From positions 186,001 through 250,000 of the forward strand of contig JANUWF010001661.1 in NCBI GenBank assembly GCA_026120185.1: a stretch of 64,000 nt of DNA, given 5' to 3'. Numbering within the stretch: position 1 is the first letter of the stretch; the number at the start of each line of letters is the position of its first letter. Below are positions 56,871 to 64,000 of the stretch, piece by piece. The notes under the pieces were generated by a model. It searched no databases and was not told the DNA's origin. It saw nothing but the letters and a program-made list of their open reading frames with translations. The position numbers and the translations under genes are program-made. Origin of the DNA: Voacanga thouarsii. Its lineage: Eukaryota; Streptophyta; Magnoliopsida; Gentianales; Apocynaceae.

Positions 56871-57915
56871 GACCAAAGGCACCCCGTGCAAAAAAAAAAA
56901 AAAAAATCTTAAAAACGCATGGACAAGGGGCATGGCTGTGTTTGTGCCCATGCATCTATCGCAGAAGTCTTAAAAATCCCAAATTGCACGGCCATTTCAG
57001 TTTTCTCTACCAAAATTCTTCACAAACCTTCTACCCATGCAATACTACTCTTTTTCCTTCAAACACATCTGCTATACATGTCATTTTCCACCTTTAAATT
57101 CATATTTTTCTCCATTAAAATTATCAAATAGCATAGCTTCTTGAAGAAAGTCCAAAATTTTATTGTTTTTTAGAGGTACTTTGGGTAGCAAATCTTCCAC
57201 AAATTCAAGAAATTTTGATAGGAAAGGCTTGACTATAATTATCCTTGGTACATAAGCAAGCCATTGTATAGAACAAAGTGATTTTTTTTGTGTTTTTGTT
57301 GGTGAAAATTACTCCTTTTTGGGGTCCGAAATTCTCCAAAATTTTGCATATTTTTGAGTTTTTAAAGTTGCAAAATTGATGATGGAAAATTGTTAGAGGA
57401 ATGATTTTTTTTGTCTATTTGGAGTTTGAGGAATGGTTTTGGTGGATTATTATGATTGATTATGGACACATTTTTTGCTGCAAAATTCTTCCTTTTTTGG
57501 GTGATATGAATGACTATATATTATCGCATTTTCAATGTTATGGGAATGTGATTGAGTGAAGGAATTGGTTTAATTGAGTTGAGGAGTTTGGATATGATTT
57601 TCATGGGTGTATTGATGATCATTTTGGCTAGTTAACTTGATTTAGTATGGCTGAAATTTTATAACATACTTTGCTTCAGTATCTCTCTTCAATTATCTTG
57701 TGTTATGATGATTAATATGTTGGGAGAATGTTGGTGAGTACTAGAGAAAATTGATACCTTGTGGCTATCCTTGGTGAGATGATTAGAAGTATTGTGAGAT
57801 ATCCTTTACCTTGCTCATCCATTTTTTGATATACTCATTTTCCTTTGATAAGCTATTCATCTTTTTCTTTGCACTTTTCCTTCTTAGAGTTAACTAATTT
57901 CCTTGAACTTCTTTA
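56871..57915 (+). other. Athila copy B upstream region
   Basis: AT- and T-rich, no gene supported. Possible 5' LTR or leader remnant. Confidence 0.4.
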
Positions 57916-58520
57916 TGGCACCTAAATGAAAGCATGTTGTGAGAAAGAATAGTGGTTCGAGTCTAGACCTTTTGACCAAGCTAGGAAACACGACCCCATG
58001 GACTTACATTTCACTGATCCTGAACATATAGCCAGGCTTGAGAAACTTAGTGGTAGAACATTTTAACCTAATTGTTATACTGATCATACTATCCTACAAC
58101 ACTTGGGAATTAACGAAGAAGTTAATAACCTCCTCTTTGACTCAGGTTAAGAGTTGTTTTTTAATAGTCTTGAGCCGTGTTATGGTAATCTTGTGCTAGA
58201 ATTCCTTATCACCTACTACTTTAGGCCGGAATGTATGGGCTTTAATAATTTTCATACTATTAACTTTTGCCTATATGGTCAACATTTTAACATGTCTTTA
58301 AATCAGTTTAGAGTGGCTTTAGGATTCTATGCTAAGGAAGATAATGTGCCACAAAGAGATAGTTTTGCTAATGACTTAAATGGGGTGGCTTTTTGGTAGG
58401 CACATACTACTGGCCCCCTTTTGGAGGGCACGTATTTCAAAAATAGCTAATTTACCTCTCCCACTGTTAGGTATCTCTATATGCTTATTACTCACACCAT
58501 TAGGGATAAGAAGGAGAGTG
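57916..58520 (+). pseudogene. Athila ORF-1 (copy B), N-terminal and central part
   Basis: A start at 57916 (MAPK, stop, KHVVRKNSGSSLDLL) shifts frame to 57998: MDLHFTDPEHIARLEKLSGR, TILQHLGINEEVNNLLFDSG, FFNSLEPCYGNLVLEFL, CMGFNNFHTINFCLYGQHFN, RVALGFYAKEDNVPQRDSF and VAFW. The central ELVLEFL/SLNQF...ALGF pattern matches the ATHILA ORF-1 family. Stops at ~58067, 58148 and 58397 break it. The sequence is cut at 58520 by a Copia LTR fragment. Confidence 0.8.
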
Positions 58521-59165
58521 TGTTGGGGATATACCCTAAAATAATTTGTACTTATACTATTGTCGTTATGTATCTTGTAATAATTGAGGCATTTCTTTCC
58601 ATGAATAGTACATTTAGTTTTATGGTCATTAAGTACGTGACTTGATAGTAAAACCTTATAATAAATAGAATGACTATTCTTAAATTATCCATGATCGATT
58701 ATTATTAGTGGAATAATAATAACTTAAGATTAGTATATTTGTGACTTGGTAGAAATATTTTACTAGTCATGGATATATCAAGTCAAAACATGATAAGAGT
58801 TGGACTCCAAGAAGTTCATGTGGTTTTAAAAGAAAATCCTAACCGTCTTTTTGTGGTAGACTACTCATAAAATTTCTATGCTTCCATAACCAGAAAATTT
58901 AGCCTCTCAAAACCCTAGACACTAGTACACCTAGGTAATGAACTGAGTTCTCCGTATGTATCCGATAGAGAACATTCGTGCATTCCACCATCTGGTGATT
59001 ATCAGAAGTGCATATATGCCTGGGAATCTGAAGGCAAAGGTCTTGCTTCCGACAATACAAGGGTAATTCTGTAAACCCTTAATCAAGCTAAATCATTTGG
59101 CCTGAGTCCTCGGTAGGGATTTGTGGATGTTTTCGCATTTAGGAGTCCACGAAACCTAATAATAA
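58521..59165 (+). mobile_element. Partial Copia-type LTR inserted in ORF-1
   Basis: Starts TGTTGGGGATATACCCTAAA, a common Copia LTR beginning, exactly at the ORF-1 break. It ends without a matching CA terminus where ORF-1 similarity resumes (TGGATGAAGTCTAATTTAT). No target duplication. ORF-1 sequence present in copy A between the two junctions is missing here, so insertion and deletion were combined. Confidence 0.65.
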
Positions 59166-59334
59166 GATGGATGAAGTCTAATTTATATTCCTATTTTGAC
59201 TCCATTTACTTTACTTATTCTCCATTGCCTTTTTCTTTTAGTGTAGGGATGTCTTCACAAGTGGAACCACTGGAGGCTCCTCATGGAGATAAGCCAATGC
59301 ATGAAGATCCACCTTCTCCGGATGCATTGGCTTG
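59166..59334 (+). pseudogene. Athila ORF-1 (copy B), C-terminal end
   Basis: WMKSNLYSYFDSIYFTYSPL, FSFSVGMSSQVEPLEAPHGD and DPPSPDALA to the stop at 59334. It matches 47951-48118 in copy A. Confidence 0.7.
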
Positions 59335-60634
59335 AGTGTTTTTAGTAGTTGCTTATTTTCTTTTCCCTTCCTTTTTATGTATTTTCTTTTAGTTTGAGAG
59401 ACTTCTAGACTAGGTTACTTTATGCATTTTTTCTTTATGTTACTTTTTATGTTGCACTTTTCCCTTTTCTTTTAGCTATGTACTAAGGCATCTAACCTTA
59501 TTCTTGTTCATCTTTGATACTTTTTACTGGATTATTTGTGTGACTTCTAGGAGCTTTATTTTTCATGACCATCTTGCAGCATATTTGGACTTGGAAAGTA
59601 TTTGTTTTTCTTTTCCCTTATCTTTCTCTTTATCATTAGATATGCTTTATTTCTTTATTTTTCGTCCATTGAGGATAATGTACGGTTTAAATGTGGGGAT
59701 GGGAAAACAAATATTTTTCATGCGTTTTAAGGCCATAATATTTGTTTTTCATGCTTTTTAATCCAAGATTGGTGGAAACAATTCTTCTCTTTTACTGTGA
59801 AATTTTTCTTAATTTTTATTTACTTGAGTTGATTTTTGTTAAACTTTTATATTAGGTTAAGTCCCGAGAATTTAGATGAATCTTATTTATTTCTTACTAG
59901 TTGTATGAAACTTTTGACTTTGAAAGATTTATATAAGTGATGTGGTGAAGTATAAGTTCGGTATGTGTGCTAACTTTGGTTGAAAACATTATCTAGGCTA
60001 GTCTTGAATTTGGGTTTAAATAAATAGGATAGAGTAGGTGGTTCCCAAATGGCACCTACAAACTAAGGAGAAAAAGGGTCTAGGAATGCGAAGTGTATGT
60101 CCTTTGGCAAAAAACAACGTGTGAAAAAAAAATAGTTGAAAAATATGCAAAGGAAAAAAAATGAAAAGGTGTCAATGTGGTGAGATGGAGCAAAACACAC
60201 TCACTTGTGGCTAAAAAACAAAGATTTTAAGTTCAAAAGCAAACCAAAAAAAAAAAAATTCTTGAAAAAAAAAGTCCCAATTTACTACCTAATTTGTAGT
60301 AGTTATGACAAACATAAAGTGCAAAGACTTAAAGTAGTTCTATATGCCGTGCTTGTATGAATTGTATTACTTGTATGTTTTGATTAAGAGAAGGTGTGGA
60401 ATGCATTGAATAGTTGTGAACTTATTTAAAATAACTTCAATGGCCTTTGATCTATTTGATCTAATATGTGAGTTTATCATAAGTCTTCTCGATTAAATAA
60501 TTATTAAGTTGTTTTTCATTGTAAAAGGAAGAGAAGCTATCCACTATATCTTTTGAAAGTTTGAAATTAATGTCTTATATCTTTTTGGAAATTTGTTTTG
60601 TTCGAGGACATGCAAAAAGTTAAACGTAGGGGTA
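59335..60634 (+). other. Athila copy B 3' region with two PPT-like motifs
   Basis: Non-coding, similar to copy A up to ~60200. Two purine-tract motifs occur: TTGAGGATAATG...TTTAAATGTGGGGAT (59669-59700) and TTCGAGGACATGC...TTAAACGTAGGGGTAT (60601-60634). The second directly precedes the probable LTR and so is the likely true polypurine tract. Confidence 0.6.
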
Positions 60635-62402
60635 TTTATTATATGTGAAATGTCACATTTTACTTTTCCTTAGCTTTTGTGCCTGCTTTGATATGATAAA
60701 TAATGATTTTCTACTCAAAATATGTTATCATGTTTTTTAAGGTTTCTTAGTTAAAAATGAGTAGAACATGGACTTGAATAATATATTTTTATACTTAGAA
60801 TGATTATATATGTATTAAAGGTCTTGGAGCACATATTTTATAGTTTTATTGATAATTTTGCAGGGGTATAGTGCAAAACAGAGGAGTTCCAGGAGATATG
60901 CATAGCCAAGTGCACAGCCGTGCATGTTCCCGTGCGTAACAGAGGATGAATTTTTGCTCCTAGAAGTTTGTTAAAAAGGAAGAAAAACGAGATTTGCCAT
61001 ATGCAAGCCATTGGCATGGTTGTGCATAGCATGGCCGTGCAAGCTGTTCGTGCAACCATCGAGAGAATTTAGAAGTTAATCATACATGGCCACAATGCAT
61101 GCAAGTGTATGCTGGCCATGCAACACTCCTAAATGATTTAGCAAGTCCTAAATTGATCTAATATCGGTTTAAACTTCCCAAATTCAATCAAGGATGGTTT
61201 AGAGGCACATATAAAGGTGGAGAGCATCCAAACTCAAAGAGACATCAATATAATTCTCCAAAAACATATTTCTCTTGGAAAAAAAAGCATCAAAGAAGGC
61301 TAAGAAAAGGAGGAGAGGGCAAGGAGGCAAGAAAACTTGAGATTGTGGGTTTCTCAAGTGTTATCTTTCAATCTTCTCTTATTCTTTCTTGTTTCTAAGT
61401 TCTTATGTTTTTAGTTCCCTTTTGTATTCAAACAATTAACTTTTTATCTATGTTTTGTTATTTGGGTTTTGATACTCTGAGATATATGTATTAAAAATTC
61501 TATCTTTGATATTATAAAGATTACCTCTTAAGTATTTATGTGATTCCTAATTTCTTTTCATACCAATTGTGTTAAGTTTTTATGTTTGATCAACATATTT
61601 AACTTGCATGCTTGAATAGCTAGGAATGTTAACGATTGATTGATTTGCTATGATTGATCTTTAGGTTAATTTTCTAGTAGAATCCATTTATCTTGCTTAA
61701 GTTGCAAGTTTTTTGACTTAATTAGGATTGATAGGGAATTACATTATTCAAGTTGTATATGTTTGCAATTTTTTAGAATATATTTTAACTTGATATTGCT
61801 GATGCCTTGATTTGCTTATTAATCATGTTTTCAACCTATAACAATTGATTAATTGAAGTATTAATGTTTTTAAGAAAAGGTTAATCAAATTGAAGTAGAT
61901 TGAGAAGAAGGTTAGGGGTTAATTGGAAGCATTTGACGAAGATTAATCCATTTAGACAAGGATGGGAATTTTAGCATTGCAAGAGTTCTAAAATCAAGTA
62001 CTCGAAATAATCGCATCAATGATAGGTTCCTAATTTGATTTCATCACATATGCTTAAGAACTTTATAATTTCTTAATTCGTTTGGAAGTTTCCTATTTTA
62101 TTCTTGTTTCATATTTTGATTTTAGTTTCCTAATTTGTTTAGGTTTAGTTTTAGGTAATTTCCTAATTCAATTTCCTCCGTATTTGTTTGTACATGTAAT
62201 TAATTCATCATTAGACTAATTAGGCTAAATTGTAACAAAAGGATTTCAAATGAATGAAGATTGTTTGATTGTTCTTATTGAGTATACTTCTCATGTTTAT
62301 TGTGGGATTGATGCCTTACTTTCTACTATACTAAGTTGTATCTTTAGGAGCAGTGTTTAAAATTTGTTAGTGCATGATGACTACATTTTGAATAAACCCT
62401 TA
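60635..62402 (+). repeat. Probable Athila-type 3' LTR (copy B)
   Basis: Starts after the polypurine tract. A GC-palindrome island (60890-61120: GTGCACAGCCGTGCATG, CATGGCCGTGCAAGC) is followed by a TATA box, TATAAAGG (61210-61217), the same order as in the other Athila-type LTRs. The 3' end is not defined because no second copy is present. Confidence 0.6.
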
Positions 62403-62411
62403 TTATCTTTT

Positions 62412-63202
62412 GGGTTAAAGGCAAAAATGCCCTTAAAAAAATATACTTTTGCAATTATACTCCTACATTTAAAATTCAGCAATAATACCCTTCTTAAATT
62501 TAAATCTTTCAAATAAATCTCTTATATTTAAAATTTAGTAATAGTACCATTCTTAAATATAAAATCCTTTCAAATATACTATTCTGTTAAGAATTTAATG
62601 AAATATTCCATATTTGACCGTTTAAAAGGACGTGATTATAATATACTCATTCTTATTAAGGGCAAATTGGTAATCTCATTTTTTGTCTTTTCCAAACAGT
62701 GATTTTTATTTTGTGAAAAAAAAAATTGCTTAATTTCTGTAAATCTCCTAGAAGTGATTTTGATTATAATAAATCCCTTCCTCCAATAGTTTTGATTACA
62801 ATCTTCAATATTTGTGAGATTTATAAAAATAGAGCAATTTTTCCATTCTTGTCAAGAAATGTTTATTGGTTGGAGAAGACAAAATGTGAGATTACCAATT
62901 TGCCCTTAATAATAACAAGCATATTATAATCACATAATTTTAAACAATCAAATGTAGAGCATCCTATTAAATTCTTGATAGAAGGGTATATTTGAAATGA
63001 TTTAAATTTAAGAAGGGTGTTATTGTTGAATTTTAAATATGAGGGGTGTATTTGAAAAGATGTAAATTTTAAAAGGGTATTATTACTGAATTTTAAATAT
63101 ATGGGATATATTTGAAAGAATTTAAATTTAAGAAGGGTATTATTGCAAAATTTTAAATGTCAGGGGTATAATTGCAAAAGCATGCATTTTTGCATTTAGC
63201 CC
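62412..63202. mobile_element. Mutator-like palindromic element (non-autonomous)
   Basis: 791 bp, almost entirely one large inverted repeat. Left end GGGTTAAAGGCAAAAATGCC and right end (complement) GGGCTAAATGCAAAAATGCA. The target duplication TTATCTTTT is a perfect 9 bp (62403-62411 and 63203-63211), the Mutator superfamily hallmark. The arms contain tandem ~55-65-base subrepeats (ATTTAAAATTCAGCAATAAT...CCCTTCTTAAATTTAAAT), two on the left and three or more on the right. No transposase. The 67-residue frame at 62726 is inside the palindrome. Confidence 0.9.
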
Positions 63203-63236
63203 TTATCTTTTTAATGTCATATTCCACACCGAACAT

Positions 63237-63248
63237 TCTGATACCAAT
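63237..63248 (-). promoter_or_regulatory. Primer-binding site of a Gypsy LTR fragment
   Basis: The minus strand reads ATTGGTATCAGA next to the LTR terminus at 63249, matching the tRNA-Met-type site TGGTATCAGAGC in its first nine bases. Confidence 0.7.
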
Positions 63249-63831
63249 TGTAACTCCCCACTTTTCTAGTCACGGTGGGCTTTGTCTTCGTGGGATATCC
63301 CCTATCTGAACTCCCAGACAAGGTGTCTTTATAATGATTCATAACTTAATACACAACGGAATCACTCTATAACTTCAAATATACATAGAATTTTATTCAA
63401 ATTAAACTTAATATACACAACCTTTACAATATATCATTTGCTCGACAACTGTCTATCTATTATATAGGAATCCTAATATGAGGTACATAAGCTCATTTAA
63501 ACATTATCTCGTATTTTACAACATAACTACATAATCCCAAAACAAAAGGTAAGATGGTATCTTGGTAGCTAGAGCATCCCTTTAATCCCTAAAAGTATGA
63601 AAATAATAGCAAACACGTGAGTGTAAAACTTAGCGATCCCATGTGTGCCCGTGATTTTCTATTAAAACAAGTAAAACAACTTGAAAATAGTAGATGAGAT
63701 TTTATATTTGAAACAAAACAGACATTTTTCTCACATGGAGATTAGTGGTCCCATACGGAGATTGTTAATTTCGCAAAGGGAATTGCTTTTCTCACATAGA
63801 AAATGATAGTCTCACACAAAAATTACTTTGT
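63249..63831 (-). repeat. Gypsy LTR fragment
   Basis: The + strand starts TGTAACTCCCCAC, the inverted terminus seen in Tekay/Del LTRs; orientation is minus by its primer-binding site. Words such as TCCCATACGGAGATTG (~63750) are typical of these LTRs. The other end is lost at the junction with the Gypsy pol tail at 63832. Confidence 0.65.
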
Positions 63832-64000
63832 GATAGGGGATCAAGTTCACAATAAAGACTAATCACAAAAATGGTGAGTAACCTTGCAAGGTCTAATGAC
63901 GAGATCGCACACCAAGAGAATTCAAGGAAGCTTCTAAGCCTTTATGAAGCCATTTTTGAGAATGGAGGAACATTTGAGGGAAGTTGAAGCTGTCTAAGAG
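63832..64000 (+). pseudogene. Gypsy pol 3' tail, runs off the window
   Basis: GATAGGGGATCAAGTTCAC and LMTRSHTKRIQGSF, then AFMKPFLRMEEHLREVEA, align with 3955-4125 of the first Gypsy element (GPMTRLRTKKFQGSF, AFMGLYSEIEELGALIES). It is another copy of the same family, in the same orientation, broken at its left end. Confidence 0.7.

Larger units (their letters stand above)
56871..62402 (+). mobile_element. Athila-lineage element copy B, no gag-pol
   Basis: Leader (56871-57915), ORF-1 (57916-59334, interrupted by a Copia LTR piece), a long 3' region, a polypurine tract at 60601-60634 and a probable 3' LTR. It has no gag, RT or integrase. The 56880-57000 segment has GC-palindrome words (GCATGGCTGTG, GCACGGCCAT) like the U3 islands, so it may be the rest of a 5' LTR. 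The right end is blurred by the Mutator-like insertion. Confidence 0.7.

Noticed and set aside
62726..62929. 67-residue frame
   Set aside because: Falls inside the Mutator-like palindrome, which has no coding capacity.

Overview
The window reads as a gene-free, AT-rich stretch of a eudicot plant nuclear genome. I find no host gene I can support, no rRNA or tRNA gene and no CRISPR array. Nearly everything is decayed transposable-element DNA: Ty3/Gypsy and Ty1/Copia LTR retrotransposons, one endogenous plant pararetrovirus (caulimovirid), a PIF/Harbinger DNA-transposon fossil and a small Mutator-like inverted-repeat element. The lineages present (Athila-type, Tekay-like, SIRE-like, Tork-like) are angiosperm families. 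The species cannot be named from sequence alone.

Layout, left to right. 1-600: palindromic A-rich repeat. ~1050-4172: degenerate Gypsy pol (+). 4173-12899: Athila-lineage remnant(s) (-) with LTRs, a gag and a post-pol-type ORF but no reverse transcriptase. 12902-22365: complete but dead Copia element ('Copia-1', -) with ~1.9 kb LTRs and a near-perfect 5-bp target duplication. 22366-23900: Tekay-like LTR fragment. ~23900-32952: SIRE-like Copia (+) with gag, pol and a post-pol ORF, 3' LTR cut short. 32953-45471: second long Copia ('Copia-2', -) with 1.7-1.8 kb LTRs, its leader split by a 3.3 kb solo Gypsy LTR with a perfect 5-bp duplication. 45472-48978: Athila ORF-1 copy A (+), itself split by a solo LTR. 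48979-49770: PIF/Harbinger remains. 49775-51150: leader and gag of another Copia-2-family copy (+). 51150-56540: caulimovirid polyprotein and second-ORF remains (+). 56870-62402: Athila ORF-1 copy B with probable 3' LTR (+). 62412-63202: Mutator-like palindromic element with a perfect 9-bp duplication. 63249-64000: Gypsy LTR fragment and the start of another Gypsy 3' end, running off the window.

The elements do not work together as a pathway; the biology here is nested insertion, recombination and decay. Most in-frame stops whose original residue can be guessed are single C-to-T or G-to-A changes (CAA/CAG/CGA/TGG codons), as expected of long-methylated repeats. Three of the four retrotransposon RTs have lost the first catalytic aspartate of the YxDD box, each by a different change.

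The observations most worth a second look are in non-coding parts: a run of four perfect tetraloop hairpins plus GC hairpins in the Copia-2 leader, three leader hairpins shared by two Copia-2 copies, a GC-rich palindromic module shared between a Copia leader and an Athila-type LTR, a GC-rich island lying just upstream of the TATA box in several unlike Athila-type LTRs, and the same kind of post-pol ORF in both a Copia and a Gypsy-lineage element.
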